From: Pseudomonadota bacterium
Lineage (GTDB): Bacteria > Pseudomonadota > Alphaproteobacteria > Sphingomonadales > Sphingomonadaceae
Direction of reading: 5' to 3'
DNA: 64,000 bases
NCBI GenBank assembly: GCA_023433305.1
Contig: JAEZCZ010000009.1
Location: 1 to 64,000, forward strand
Part shown: piece by piece, positions 1 through 8,920 of the stretch
Layout: every line of letters begins with the position of its first letter
Position numbering within the stretch: position 1 is the first letter of the stretch
The notes under the pieces: model-generated
Database searches by the model: none
Told to the model about the DNA's origin: nothing
Seen by the model: the letters and a program-made list of their open reading frames with translations, nothing else
Translations under genes and position numbers: made by a program

Positions 1-1179
1 GGTCCCGCGCGCCCGCACCACCTCGCCCATCACCGGGTCGACCGGGCCGACATAATAGATCGCCCGCCCCCTGAAGCTCACCGGCAGGTCTTCGCCGCGG
101 CTCAGCATGTCGTTGATGCGTTTGTGCGCGGCATCGCGTCCGGTCAGCATGGCGCCGTTCAGGAGCAAGCGGTCCCCCGCCTTCCAGCTTTGCACTTCCT
201 CGGGCGTCAGCTTGTCGAGATCGACCCGCTTAGCTGCACTGTCGGGCGTCCAGGCCACCTTGGGCCAGGCTTCGAGGTCGGGCACCGGTATATAGCTGGG
301 GCCCGAGCCGTCGAGCGTGAAATGCGCGTGGCGCGTGGCGGCACAGTTGGGAATCATCGCGACGGGCTTGCCCGCGGCGTGGCACGGCCAGTCGAGGATT
401 TTAACGTCGAGCACGGTCGCAAGGCCGCCGAGGCCCTGCGCCCCGATACCGAGCGCGTTGACCTTGTCGAAGATCTCGATCCGCAATGCTTCGAGGTCGC
501 TTTGTGAGCCGCGCGCCTTGAGCTGGCCCATGTCGATGGGATCCATCAGGCTCATCTTGGCGAGCTTGACCGCGTGTTCCGCCGTACCGCCGATGCCGAT
601 CCCGAGCATTCCCGGCGGGCACCAGCCGGCGCCCATCTGCGGGACCATCTCAAGGACCCAATCGACGATGTTGTCGCTGGGATTCATCATCTTGAACTTG
701 GACTTGTTCTCGCTGCCGCCCCCTTTGGCGGCGACATCGATCGAGACGGTCCGACCAGGGACCATCTCCACCGAGAGCACGCACGGCGTGTTGTCGCGCG
801 TGTTGCGGCGGGTGAAAGCCGGGTCGGCGAGTATCGAGGCGCGTAGCTTGTTCTCGGGATGATTGTAGGCGCGGCGGACGCCTTCATCGACGACCTCCTG
901 CAGCGACAGGGCGGATTCCAGGCGGCACTGCTGCCCCCACTTCACGAAGACATTGACGATCCCCGTGTCCTGGCAGATCGGGCGGTGGCCTTCGGCGCAC
1001 ATGCGGCTGTTGGTGAGGATCTGCGCGATCGCGTCCTTGGCGGCCGCGCCTTGCTCCGCCTCGTAAGCTTCGCCGAGTGCGCGGATGTAGTCCATCGGAT
1101 GGTAGTAGGAGATGTACTGCAAGGCGTCGGCGACGCTTTCGATCAGGTCCTGCTCCCGGATCGTCACCATGTCGCTCAT
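1..1179 (-). CDS. fumA: Class I (iron-sulfur) fumarate hydratase, 3' end outside window
   Basis: This is a class I fumarase, which interconverts fumarate and malate in the TCA cycle using a [4Fe-4S] cluster. The frame stays open from an ATG at 1179 to the window edge, giving 393 residues of a family that is usually about 500-550 long, so the C-terminal part lies outside. The motif ICQDTG carries the first expected cluster cysteine (C69); C188 (GWCPPG) and C280 (IPNC) are the other likely ligands. A purine-rich stretch (GGGAG) about ten bases before the ATG supports the start. The family also includes L(+)-tartrate dehydratases, but the undivided N-terminal domain running on past residue 300 favours fumarase. 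Confidence 0.93.
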   Translation of the reverse strand, partial: MSDMVTIREQDLIESVADALQYISYYHPMDYIRALGEAYEAEQGAAAKDAIAQILTNSRMCAEGHRPICQDTGIVNVFVKWGQQCRLESALSLQEVVDEGVRRAYNHPENKLRASILADPAFTRRNTRDNTPCVLSVEMVPGRTVSIDVAAKGGGSENKSKFKMMNPSDNIVDWVLEMVPQMGAGWCPPGMLGIGIGGTAEHAVKLAKMSLMDPIDMGQLKARGSQSDLEALRIEIFDKVNALGIGAQGLGGLATVLDVKILDWPCHAAGKPVAMIPNCAATRHAHFTLDGSGPSYIPVPDLEAWPKVAWTPDSAAKRVDLDKLTPEEVQSWKAGDRLLLNGAMLTGRDAAHKRINDMLSRGEDLPVSFRGRAIYYVGPVDPVMGEVVRARGT

Positions 1180-1347
1180 CGAAGCTGCACTCCCTTCCGT
1201 CGATGCGCGCCCCATAGGCGCGCGGCCGCCCTATGGTCAAAGCCCCTCACGATGCCATGTTGGCGACCAGTTGCGACAATCCCGGCCATTGCCCGAGCCT
1301 TTTGCAGGCCCTAAGGCACGCCGGCTTAAGCGAGACGAGACCGAACA

Positions 1348-1971
1348 GTGACGATCGTGGAAGACCGGCCCTTCGCCGGACATGAGGCCGACCAGCTCAA
1401 CGCGGCGCGCAAGGCGATGGTCGACAGCCAATTGCGCACCAGCGGCGTCAACGCCGACTGGGCTCTGCGCCGCATGGGCGCCGTGGAACGCGAGCGCTTC
1501 GTGCCCGATCATGCGCGCGACTTCGCCTACATCGACCGCGCGATTGCGCTGGGCAATGGGCGGCATCTTGCCGCGCCGGTGGTTCAGGGAATGATGCTGC
1601 AGGAAGCGCGCCCCGCGCCCGAGGACAAGGCGCTGCTCGTCGATGGCGGCAGCGGCTATCTGGCCGAGCTGCTGCGCCCGCTGGTGGGATCGCTCGAGGT
1701 GATCGGCCCCGAGGAAGCGGTAACCAAGTCTCCGCGCAAGGCCGGCGATGTGACATTGCTGATGATCGACGGCGCGATCGAGGAGCTGCCCGAAGCGTTG
1801 GTGCGGCGCCTCGCGGAGGATGCCCGCGTGGTGACGGGGCTGATGCGTAACGGCCTTTCGCGGCTCGCCATCGGACGCAAGGCCGCCGGGCAGGTAGCGC
1901 TGCTTCCGCTCGCGGAGCTCGGCATTCCCGCGCTTCCCGAGTTCGCCGCGCCGAAAGGGTGGAGCTTCTGA
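1348..1971 (+). CDS. Protein-L-isoaspartate O-methyltransferase-like protein
   Basis: A 207-residue protein resembling the protein-L-isoaspartate methyltransferase family. The N-terminal block AARKAMVDSQLRTSGV is typical of alphaproteobacterial members found next to tolC. The SAM-binding loop is present but loose (LLVDGGSGYLAELL where active enzymes carry an E-x-G-x-G-x-G-type loop), so repair activity is not certain. The chosen start is GTG at 1348; no ATG precedes the conserved block in frame. The stop at 1969-1971 lies one base before the ATG of the TolC gene, so the two are almost certainly co-transcribed. Confidence 0.8.
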   Translation: MTIVEDRPFAGHEADQLNAARKAMVDSQLRTSGVNADWALRRMGAVERERFVPDHARDFAYIDRAIALGNGRHLAAPVVQGMMLQEARPAPEDKALLVDGGSGYLAELLRPLVGSLEVIGPEEAVTKSPRKAGDVTLLMIDGAIEELPEALVRRLAEDARVVTGLMRNGLSRLAIGRKAAGQVALLPLAELGIPALPEFAAPKGWSF

Positions 1972-1972
1972 C

Positions 1973-3457
1973 ATGAGGTGGAGGGGGTCTGCTCTGCTCG
2001 CGACCGTCGCAGCCTGCCTGGCGGCTGCGCCCGCGCTGTCGCAGACGATCGACGACGGCCAAGCCAACACCCTCAAGGAAGCGCTCGCCAAGGCTTACGA
2101 CGACAACCCCACGCTCGAGGCCGCCCGCGCCAATCAGCGCGCGACCGACGCCAACGTGCCGATCGAGCGAGCCGACATGCTACCGTCGTTGAATGGGCAG
2201 GCGACCCTGACCGAGTTCCTCAAGCAGGCGCAAAGCTCTTTCACGTCGCCCGACCGATCGGTGAGCGGACAGCTCAGCCTGACCATCCCGGTTTATTCGG
2301 GCGGTGGCAACGTGGCGGGGCTTCGTGCCGCGGAAACGCGCGTGCTTGCCGGCCGCGCCGACCTGCGCGGCAGCGAGAGCGCATTGTTCAGCCAAGTGGT
2401 CGCGGCTTACATGGACGTGATCCAGAACGAGGCCCTAGTCGGGCTTGCGGCGAACAACGTCGATGTTCTCACCACCAATCTCCAGGCGACCAGCGACCGG
2501 TTCGAGATCGGCGATCTGACCCGCACCGACGTTGCCCAGTCGGAAGCGCGGCTGGCGCTGGCGCGCGGCGACTTGCGCACGGCCCAGTCCAACCTGATCC
2601 GCGCGCGCGAAACCTTCATCGCGCTGGTCGGCGCCGCGCCCGGCGAGCTCGCCCCTCCCCCACCGCTCCCCGGCTTGCCGCAGGATGTCGAGAACGCGGT
2701 CGGCGTTGCCTTGCAGGACAACCCGGACCTGATCGGAGCGCAGGAGCGGGCGCGCGCCGCCGGGTTCGACATACGCACCGCAGCTGCCAGCCGCCTCCCT
2801 CGCGTCGAGGTCTTCACCAGCGGCGGCGCCACCGACTACCTTGGCACGCTCGGCGGCGTACCGGGCCAGCCCGCCCCGACGCAATTCCAGACATCCGCGC
2901 AGGCCGGAGTGCGGGCGACGATCCCGCTTTTCCAGGGCGGCCGCCCTGCGGCCCAGGTGCGCCAGGCACAGGCCCGGTCAGCCGCGGCGCTCGAAACCGT
3001 CGTCGCCACCGAGCGTGACGTGATCTCCACCGTGCGCACCGCTTTCGCCAATTGGCAGGCCTCCAACGCCATCATCGAATCGAACCAGGCCGCGGTCGCC
3101 GCCGCCGAGCTGAGCCTGGAGGGCGTTCGCGCCGAGAACACCGTGGGCAATCGCACGATCCTCGACATCCTCGACGCGCAGCAGGAGCTCTTTCGAGCGC
3201 AAGTCCAGCTCGTGACGGCCCGCCGCAATGCCTATGTCGCCGGCTTCAACCTGCTGGCCGCGATGGGCCACGCGGAGGCGCGCGACTTGGGCCTCGAGGA
3301 ATTCGGCCCGCTCTACGACCCGACCGAGAACTACGACCGGATCCGCAACGATATCTGGGACTGGTCGAGCGATCCCGATCCGGTGACGCAATCGACCCGG
3401 ACCGTTGACATCCCGCCGCAGGCTGCGGACATTCCCGAGCTGCAGACGGTCCGATAG
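1973..3457 (+). CDS. tolC: TolC-family outer membrane efflux/secretion protein
   Basis: A 494-residue outer membrane factor that would form the trimeric exit duct of type I secretion or RND efflux systems. A signal peptide is visible (hydrophobic residues about 6-22, then ALSQ). Two homologous OEP repeats follow, each beginning with a TolC-type helix (TLKEALAKAYDDNPTLEAARAN near residue 33, and the second half near residue 230). The C-terminal half has the usual NRTILDILDAQQEL motif. It starts one base after the upstream methyltransferase-like gene. No inner membrane or adaptor partner is adjacent, so its pump or secretion partner is encoded elsewhere. Confidence 0.93.
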   Translation: MRWRGSALLATVAACLAAAPALSQTIDDGQANTLKEALAKAYDDNPTLEAARANQRATDANVPIERADMLPSLNGQATLTEFLKQAQSSFTSPDRSVSGQLSLTIPVYSGGGNVAGLRAAETRVLAGRADLRGSESALFSQVVAAYMDVIQNEALVGLAANNVDVLTTNLQATSDRFEIGDLTRTDVAQSEARLALARGDLRTAQSNLIRARETFIALVGAAPGELAPPPPLPGLPQDVENAVGVALQDNPDLIGAQERARAAGFDIRTAAASRLPRVEVFTSGGATDYLGTLGGVPGQPAPTQFQTSAQAGVRATIPLFQGGRPAAQVRQAQARSAAALETVVATERDVISTVRTAFANWQASNAIIESNQAAVAAAELSLEGVRAENTVGNRTILDILDAQQELFRAQVQLVTARRNAYVAGFNLLAAMGHAEARDLGLEEFGPLYDPTENYDRIRNDIWDWSSDPDPVTQSTRTVDIPPQAADIPELQTVR

Positions 3458-3488
3458 CGGGGACACGCAGGGAATCGATGGGGGAAGC

Positions 3489-3941
3489 ATGAGGCACGAA
3501 GGCGAACCCTCAGTCGAGGAAATCCTCGACTCGATCAAGAAGGTCATCGCGCGCGACAACCGCGAATCCCAGCAGATCGAGCGCCGGCGGCGGGAAAGCG
3601 CCGGAATCGTCTTCGCGCCTCTCGACCAACCCGCCGAAGCGGAACCCGACGAGGTGCTCGATCTCGGCGAGGCGCTGATCGAGGACGACCTGCCCGAGGA
3701 CGATGGCCTGACCACCGAGACGGCGGCGCGCTCGATGCGCGACTCGCTGGCTGCGCTGGCGATGATTGCCGAGCCGGGCGCGCAGCCGCAGATCGTCCGG
3801 TCGGGCGAAACCTCGCTCGAGGGGCTGGTGCGCGACATGTTGCGTCCGATGTTGGCCGAATGGCTCGACCGGAACCTTCCCGAGATGGTCGAGCGGCTCG
3901 TGAAGGCGGAAATCGCCCGCATCGCCGGCAAGAAGGGCTGA
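3489..3941 (+). CDS. PopZ-like DUF2497 polar organizing protein
   Basis: A 150-residue acidic protein of the DUF2497/PopZ family. The N-terminal signature [18 protein letters not shown] is the conserved short helix of PopZ; a Glu/Asp-rich disordered middle follows, and the C-terminal oligomerisation helices are recognisable ([23 protein letters not shown], then [16 protein letters not shown]). In Caulobacter PopZ anchors ParB-parS at the cell pole. Start ATG 3489 is chosen because the conserved block begins right after it; the frame extends upstream only as sequence with no family similarity. In relatives this gene usually follows tolC, as here, and is often followed by valS, which is absent here. 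Confidence 0.85.
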   Translation: MRHEGEPSVEEILDSIKKVIARDNRESQQIERRRRESAGIVFAPLDQPAEAEPDEVLDLGEALIEDDLPEDDGLTTETAARSMRDSLAALAMIAEPGAQPQIVRSGETSLEGLVRDMLRPMLAEWLDRNLPEMVERLVKAEIARIAGKKG

Positions 3942-3972
3942 CGACGCGGCCGACAGCCCCCATCTTGGCTTG

Positions 3973-4407
3973 ATGGAGACCGAAGACATCGCGCGGGCGC
4001 GCACGGCGTACGCCTTGATCGGCGGCGAGCGAATCGAGCGGCAGATCTTGTTGTGCGCGATGAGCGAAAAACAGAAATGCTGCTCGCGCGAGACCGGCGC
4101 CGCGGCCTGGAAGTTCCTCAAGCGGCGCTTGCGCGAGCTGGGCCTAGTCGGGCAGAAGCGTACCGGAGGAGGCGGCGTGCAGCGCACGAAGGCCGACTGC
4201 CTGCAGATTTGCGTGGCCGGGCCCATCGCCGTCGTCTGGCCGGAGGGTGTGTGGTACCATTCGTGCACCGAACCGGTGCTCGAGCGTATCCTCCAGGAGC
4301 ATCTGATCGGCGGCGTACCCGTCGAGGATTATCGCCTGCGACCGCCCGCCGACCACGCGAACGACAGCTCGGTTCAGCCCGAACCTTCGGAAGGCGCGCC
4401 CGGCTGA
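3973..4407 (+). CDS. Thioredoxin-like [2Fe-2S] ferredoxin
   Basis: A 144-residue protein with the thioredoxin-like (Shethna-type) 2Fe-2S ferredoxin pattern. A first cysteine region ([13 protein letters not shown]) is followed by a helix ([13 protein letters not shown]). The second pair (CLQIC) precedes the hallmark [13 protein letters not shown], and [12 protein letters not shown] ends the domain. Because the first ligand cysteine lies before the internal Met of MSEKQ, the upstream ATG at 3973 is preferred. Electron donor and acceptor are unknown. The tail after about residue 125 is low complexity. Confidence 0.82.
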   Translation: METEDIARARTAYALIGGERIERQILLCAMSEKQKCCSRETGAAAWKFLKRRLRELGLVGQKRTGGGGVQRTKADCLQICVAGPIAVVWPEGVWYHSCTEPVLERILQEHLIGGVPVEDYRLRPPADHANDSSVQPEPSEGAPG

Positions 4408-4475
4408 GCGCCTTCGAATTTGGCGAAGCGCCTGTTTCATGGCATGTTGTCCCGACGAGATAGGGGAGAGTCGAT

Positions 4476-4904
4476 ATGACGATTGCCCGTTTGATGGCCG
4501 GACGAGAGCAGCACATCGTCCGCTGCTCGTCGCAGGAGTCGGTTCGCGATGCGGCCGAGCGGCTCGCCGACAATCGCATCGGCGCCATGCCCGTGCTCGA
4601 GGATGGTCGGGTGATCGGGATCTTTTCCGAGCGCGACCTGCTCTACTGCATTGCCGAGCATGGAGACGGCGCGCTGGACCTGCTCGTCGGCGAGGTGATG
4701 ACCGCGCCGCCGATCACCGCCGAGCCGAGCTCGACCGTGCGCGATGCGCTCGAGGTGATGACCTTGCGGCGAATCCGCCACCTGCCGGTGCTCGACGGCG
4801 GCGAGCTAGTGGCCTTCGTATCGATCGGCGACCTGGTGAAGAACCGGCTCGAGCGCGTCGAGCAAGAGGCGAGCGTGATGCGCGAGTACATCCGCACCGC
4901 TTGA
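4476..4904 (+). CDS. Paired CBS-domain protein
   Basis: A 142-residue stand-alone protein made of two CBS domains (about residues 10-60 and 77-130), with the typical GAMPVLEDGRVIGIFSERDLL and RHLPVLDGGELVAFVSIGDLV blocks. Such proteins bind adenosine nucleotides such as AMP, ATP or S-adenosylmethionine and usually act as sensors for a partner enzyme. No partner is obvious nearby. A GGGGAGAG stretch just upstream of the ATG is a good ribosome binding site. Confidence 0.9.
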   Translation: MTIARLMAGREQHIVRCSSQESVRDAAERLADNRIGAMPVLEDGRVIGIFSERDLLYCIAEHGDGALDLLVGEVMTAPPITAEPSSTVRDALEVMTLRRIRHLPVLDGGELVAFVSIGDLVKNRLERVEQEASVMREYIRTA

Positions 4905-4935
4905 GCGGGAGGGGTTCGGCCCCTACATGGAGCGC

Positions 4936-5265
4936 ATGGCTCAAGCGCTCACCCTTACCGAAGCGGCCGCGACCCGCGTCGGCGCGATCGCGCGCAAGCA
5001 AGGCCGCCCGGCCATCCTGCGCCTCTCGGTCGAAGGCGGCGGCTGTTCCGGTTTCCAGTACAAGTTCGACCTGGCCGACGCGGCGGAGGCCGAGGACGCG
5101 GTGAGCGAAACGGGCGGCGTAAAGCTGGTGATCGATCCGATGAGCCTCGAGCTGGTCGAGGGCAGCACGGTCGATTTCGTCGAATCACTTGGCGGCGCGG
5201 CCTTCAAGGTCGAGAATCCGAACGCCGCCGCGGGTTGCGGTTGCGGTTCCAGCTTCGGCATCTAG
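4936..5265 (+). CDS. erpA: Iron-sulfur cluster insertion protein ErpA/IscA family
   Basis: An A-type Fe-S carrier of 109 residues. It has the three family cysteines: one in GGGCSGFQY (about residue 37) and the pair CGCG near the C-terminus. It would receive and pass [2Fe-2S] or [4Fe-4S] clusters to apo-proteins. ATG 4936 is preferred over the ATG nine bases earlier because family members start at MAxxLTLTEAAATR. Ten bases separate its stop from the ATG of the exonuclease III gene, so the two are likely one transcript. Confidence 0.9.
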   Translation: MAQALTLTEAAATRVGAIARKQGRPAILRLSVEGGGCSGFQYKFDLADAAEAEDAVSETGGVKLVIDPMSLELVEGSTVDFVESLGGAAFKVENPNAAAGCGCGSSFGI

Positions 5266-5275
5266 AACCCACCGG

Positions 5276-6055
5276 ATGCGGATTGCATCCTTCAACATCA
5301 ACGGCACCAAGGCGCGCTTGCCGCGGCTGATCGAATGGCTCGAGGAGCGACGGCCTGCCGTCGCCTGCCTCCAGGAGATCAAGTGCGCCGACGATGCATT
5401 CCCGGCCGCGGAGTTCGAGAAGATCGGCTATCGCGCGATCTGGCACGGGCAGAAGGGCTTCAACGGCGTCGCCATCCTCGCCGACGGGGTCGAGCCGGTC
5501 GAAGCCACGCGCGGGCTGCCGGGCGACCCGGAAGACGTCCAGTCGCGCTATATCGAGGCGGACGTGGCGGGCGTACGCGTGGTCAACCTCTACCTCCCCA
5601 ACGGCAATCCTCAACCCGGGCCCAAGTTCGACTACAAGATCGCCTGGATGGAGCGCCTGCGGGCGCGGCTATGCGAGTTGCTCGAAGCCGAGCTGCCCAC
5701 GGTGGTGGTGGGCGACTTCAACGTCATCCCCGAGGACAAGGACACCTTCTCGGTGCGCGCGATGCAGCACGACGCGCTGATGCAGCCCGCCTCGCGCGAC
5801 GCCTATCGCCGCATTCTCAACGACGGCTGGACCGACGCGATCGACACGCTCAACCCGCGCGGCGGGGTGTGGACGTTCTGGGATTACCAGGCCGGCGCCT
5901 GGCAGCGCGACCATGGCTTTCGCATCGATCACCTGCTGCTATCGCCGCAAGCCGCCGATCGCCTCAGGGCCGCGGGCGTCGACAAGGAATTCCGGGGCCG
6001 CGAGAAGGCGAGCGACCACGCGCCGGTGTGGGTGGAACTCGCCGATCAGCGATAA
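5276..6055 (+). CDS. xthA: Exodeoxyribonuclease III
   Basis: A 259-residue AP endonuclease/exonuclease of the ExoIII family, acting in base excision repair. Catalytic motifs are in order: FNINGTKARL, CLQEIKC, YLPNGNP, VVGDFNVIPEDKD, and the C-terminal RIDHLLLSP and SDHAPVWVEL. The start ATG 5276 follows the erpA stop by ten bases; the frame also runs through erpA, but without similarity. The 3' end overlaps the convergent sleB-like gene by ten bases. Confidence 0.95.
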   Translation: MRIASFNINGTKARLPRLIEWLEERRPAVACLQEIKCADDAFPAAEFEKIGYRAIWHGQKGFNGVAILADGVEPVEATRGLPGDPEDVQSRYIEADVAGVRVVNLYLPNGNPQPGPKFDYKIAWMERLRARLCELLEAELPTVVVGDFNVIPEDKDTFSVRAMQHDALMQPASRDAYRRILNDGWTDAIDTLNPRGGVWTFWDYQAGAWQRDHGFRIDHLLLSPQAADRLRAAGVDKEFRGREKASDHAPVWVELADQR

Positions 6056-6687
6056 AACACGTGCGTGTCGATGCGCGCGACCTGCGTCTTGCGCCGCGAC
6101 CAGCCCGGGTTGACGTAGCTGGCGTGGAAGTAGAGCGCGTCGCCGACTTCGCTGTCCCACAAGTCCTGGTGGGCAATCTTGGCGATCGCCTTGGCACGCA
6201 GCCAGGCGCGCGAGCTTTCGTCGGCCGCGGGGATGCGGCCGTTGCGCACGAATGAGAATTGCGCGCGCTGGGTGACGACCGAGCAGTAGTCGCGCGGATA
6301 GAGGCCTGACGCGGCGCGGTTGATGATCACCCGCGCCACGGCGAGCTGGCCCGTCAGCGGCTCACCCCGCGATTCAAAATAGACCGCCTGCGCGAGGCAC
6401 CGCAGGTCCTGCGGCAACCGCTCCGCGACGGGCATGTCCCCGACCAGCTCATGCAGCGAGGTCGCTTGGTCGACGCGGGCTTCGAGCGCTTCTTCGGTGG
6501 GGAGGGGCTGCACCACTTCCTGGGCGACGAAACGGGGAGCGTCCGGCTCCGGCATCGTTTCGACTGCGGGGGCTTGCGCCGCGGCGCCCTGATCCTGGGC
6601 CCATGCGCCAGCTTCGGCGCCGAAAAGCGTAACAAACAGAATGACGGCCGGAGCGAGCGCCCCGACACGAGCGAAAGGAAACTTCAT
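6046..6687 (-). CDS. SleB-type cell wall hydrolase, secreted
   Basis: A 213-residue protein with an N-terminal signal or anchor segment (hydrophobic residues about 8-28, ending GAWAQ) and a C-terminal Hydrolase_2/SleB domain. The domain begins at LRCLAQAVYFESRGEP, which holds the catalytic-type Glu, and continues with GQLAVARVIINR and the YFHASYVNPGW block. It would cleave peptidoglycan in the periplasm. A Pro/Gln/Glu-rich linker joins signal and domain. A possible promoter (TTGACC at 6895-6890, TTATTT at 6874-6869, 15-base spacing) lies upstream on the minus strand; the spacing is short, so this is weak. Confidence 0.88.
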   Translation of the reverse strand: MKFPFARVGALAPAVILFVTLFGAEAGAWAQDQGAAAQAPAVETMPEPDAPRFVAQEVVQPLPTEEALEARVDQATSLHELVGDMPVAERLPQDLRCLAQAVYFESRGEPLTGQLAVARVIINRAASGLYPRDYCSVVTQRAQFSFVRNGRIPAADESSRAWLRAKAIAKIAHQDLWDSEVGDALYFHASYVNPGWSRRKTQVARIDTHVFYR

Positions 6688-6891
6688 CGATCCCGTAACT
6701 CTAGGCGGCGAGCGCCCCGTCGCAGGTCTGGGGTCGCGGGCTGACTACCAACCCGCTTTCAGCGTGACCCGTCCATCTGGCCTGCCGGCCGCCCTCCGTC
6801 TGCGCGCTGGCTCGTCCGGCCTGAATGCCGCGTCACGAACCGCCTGCGCTGTTGGAAGTTGCGCGGCCAAATAACCGCGCGCCCGGATTGG

Positions 6892-7245
6892 TCAACCATG
6901 GGTTCCCGGTGAATCGATGAACCGTTCCCCATCTGGGACATCCAGTTCCACGATCCAGAGATCGGGATCCTGCGCTTTGCGCCTGTCGCAGTATTCCCAA
7001 AACTCTTGTTGGTTTTCAAGGCTTTGCGATTTTGCGGGGCGCCAGGCGCGACGACCACCAGGCTGCGGCATGCGTTCGAATGCTACGGCAGGGTGGCCCG
7101 GTGCGCAACAAACGACAAGCAGCGTCCCGGCATGGCGTTCGCCTTTCGCCAGCACTGTCGCGAACCCCCCCGCCGCCTCGACCGCGCGAATCAGCCCGGT
7201 CACTTCAATGTGCGCGGGCAATCGCGCGTCCGGCGAATCAGTCAC
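6892..7245 (-). CDS. DUF1491 family protein
   Basis: A 117-residue cytoplasmic protein of the DUF1491 family, small proteins typical of sphingomonads and of unknown function. Recognisable features are RLPAHIEVTGLIRAVEAAGGFATVLAKGE at the start and the C-terminal DPDLWIVELDVPDGERFID. It overlaps the end of the upstream thioesterase gene by eight bases, implying translational coupling. Confidence 0.78.
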   Translation of the reverse strand: MTDSPDARLPAHIEVTGLIRAVEAAGGFATVLAKGERHAGTLLVVCCAPGHPAVAFERMPQPGGRRAWRPAKSQSLENQQEFWEYCDRRKAQDPDLWIVELDVPDGERFIDSPGTHG

Positions 7246-7732
7246 CGGCGCAATATCCCGGCAAGCCGGCGAGCGCGATGTGCGAGCGCATGAAGGTTCC
7301 GGTGCCGCGGCCGATCTCGTCCCCCTCGGCGTCGATCAGGCGGGATTCGGCGACGAACACGCGCCTGCGCCCACTGACCCAATGCCCCTCGGCAACGACT
7401 TCGCCGGTCCTGATCGGCTTGGTGAAGTGGAGATTGAACGCCGTGGTCAGCAGGAAACGATCGCTGACCATCGAATTCGCGGCATAGAAGGCCGCGTCGT
7501 CCAGCATCTTGAAATAGACCGTGCCGTGCGCCGCGCCGGCGGCATGATGGACACGCTCATCGACCAAGAACCGGATGCGCGATTTGCCCTCGGCGACGAT
7601 CTCTAGCCGCGATTCGAACAGCGCGTTGACCGGGGCCGAGGCATAAAGGGCCTCGAGCGCCCGATAATGCACGGCCGCGCCGTCTCCGCCGCCCCCCCAG
7701 CTCGGGTCAGGCGGCGTCGCGGTCCGTGGCAT
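7238..7732 (-). CDS. PaaI-type hotdog-fold thioesterase
   Basis: A 164-residue hotdog-fold protein of the PaaI/4HBT family. The block AAGAAHGTVYFKMLDDAAFYAANS holds the usual HG..f..l.d catalytic helix, followed by TTAFNLHFTKPIRTGEV. It would hydrolyse acyl-CoA or a related thioester; the substrate cannot be read from the sequence. The ATG at 7732 overlaps ptsN by 26 bases. A GTG at residue 21 (before HYRALEALY, preceded by GGAG) is an equally plausible start. Confidence 0.8.
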   Translation of the reverse strand: MPRTATPPDPSWGGGGDGAAVHYRALEALYASAPVNALFESRLEIVAEGKSRIRFLVDERVHHAAGAAHGTVYFKMLDDAAFYAANSMVSDRFLLTTAFNLHFTKPIRTGEVVAEGHWVSGRRRVFVAESRLIDAEGDEIGRGTGTFMRSHIALAGLPGYCAGD

Positions 7733-8168
7733 TGGTCAGCAGGCCGTAGAGCGCTTCCGTGTCTGGCGCGTCGCTCAGGGCTTCGTGCACCCGATCGTCG
7801 CGCATCAGCCGCGAAATCGCGGCCAGCGCGTGGAGATGGGTGGCCCCACTGTTTTCGGGCGAGAGCAGCCCGAACACGAGATCGACAGGCAAACCGTCGG
7901 CCGACGCGAAGTCGGCCGGTTGGCGCAACTTGAGCAGCACCGCGACCGGGCGCTGCAGGCCGCCGATGCGCGCGTGCGGAATGGCGACGCCGCGGCCGAA
8001 GCCTGTGCTGCCGAGGCGCTCGCGCTCGTCGAGCAGATCGAGGACCTCGCCCGCGTCGAGGCCATAGCTCTCCGCAAAAGCCCGGCTCAGGTGTTCGAGA
8101 ATGGCATGCTTGTCGGAGGCGTCGATGATGGCGACCGCCTCCGGCTTGATCGAAAACAGGGGACTCAT
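7707..8168 (-). CDS. ptsN: PTS IIA-like nitrogen-regulatory protein PtsN (EIIANtr)
   Basis: A 153-residue EIIANtr protein, the phospho-acceptor of the nitrogen PTS. The active-site His65 lies in GFGRGVAIPHARI, and LGSTGFGRG precedes it as usual. ATG 8168 is chosen because the family similarity begins there; the frame extends upstream to 8291 without similarity. It lies 132 bases after hpf on the same strand, as in the common hpf-ptsN pairing, but rpoN does not precede hpf here. Confidence 0.92.
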   Translation of the reverse strand: MSPLFSIKPEAVAIIDASDKHAILEHLSRAFAESYGLDAGEVLDLLDERERLGSTGFGRGVAIPHARIGGLQRPVAVLLKLRQPADFASADGLPVDLVFGLLSPENSGATHLHALAAISRLMRDDRVHEALSDAPDTEALYGLLTNATDRDAA

Positions 8169-8300
8169 GTCTCTGATTCTCTGACTCACATCACTGGCTT
8201 TTTGTGGCATGCACGAATTAAGGGCCAGCACCTGGCCGTCAACGTTTTCAACGAGATGACTGGCTTCGATTGCGGCCGACCGTCCACGCAACGAGCGGTC

Positions 8301-8864
8301 TCAGGAAGGCTCGACCCAACCGATCGAGCCATCGTCGCGGCGGTAAACCATATTGTGTCGCCCGGTGCCAGCATTTTTGAAGAACAGGGCGTTGGTGTTG
8401 CGCAAGTCGAGCATCATCACCGCGTCCGAAACGCTGACGTGGGGAATGTCCACGCGCGTCTCCGCGATCACCGGCGGGGCTTCGGTCACTTCTTCGGCCT
8501 CGGTCTCTTCTCCCGCGAAAATCGTGTAGGCCGCTTCTTCCTCGGCCACGGCGTGCTGCGCCTGCTCATGCCGGTCCTTGAGCCGGCGCTTGTAGCGGCG
8601 AAGTTGCTTCTCGATCTTGTCCGAGGCCTGATCGAAGGCTTGGTGCGCGTCTTGCGCCTGGCCGCGGCTCTTGAGCACGAGACCTTGATTGGCGTGAAGC
8701 ACGATGTCGCAGGCGAAGGCGTTGTTGGGCGCCTTTCCGAAAGTCACCTGCGAGGAGATGGCGCGGCTGAAATACTTTTCGCTGATCCCATTGAGACGTT
8801 CTGACGCATGATCCTGCAAGGCCGCACCGGTTTCGATCTGGTGGCCTGACACGCGGATATCCAT
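8301..8864 (-). CDS. hpf: Long-form ribosome hibernation promoting factor
   Basis: A 187-residue long HPF/RaiA protein that dimerises 70S ribosomes in stationary phase. The N-terminal S30AE domain covers about residues 1-105 (MDIRVSGHQIETGAALQDHA, then YKRRLKDRHEQ). An acidic linker follows, and the C-terminal dimerisation domain covers about residues 128-187 (SVSDAVMMLDLRNTNALFFKNAGTG). ATG 8864 is supported by a strong AGGAGT ribosome site eight bases upstream; a longer frame to 9296 overlaps dnaQ and has no similarity. Confidence 0.93.
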   Translation of the reverse strand: MDIRVSGHQIETGAALQDHASERLNGISEKYFSRAISSQVTFGKAPNNAFACDIVLHANQGLVLKSRGQAQDAHQAFDQASDKIEKQLRRYKRRLKDRHEQAQHAVAEEEAAYTIFAGEETEAEEVTEAPPVIAETRVDIPHVSVSDAVMMLDLRNTNALFFKNAGTGRHNMVYRRDDGSIGWVEPS

Positions 8865-8920
8865 GGTCGGGGGTACTCCTTCTGTTGTCGACCCTCCCGA
8901 GGCGTTCGTCCGGGAAAGAC

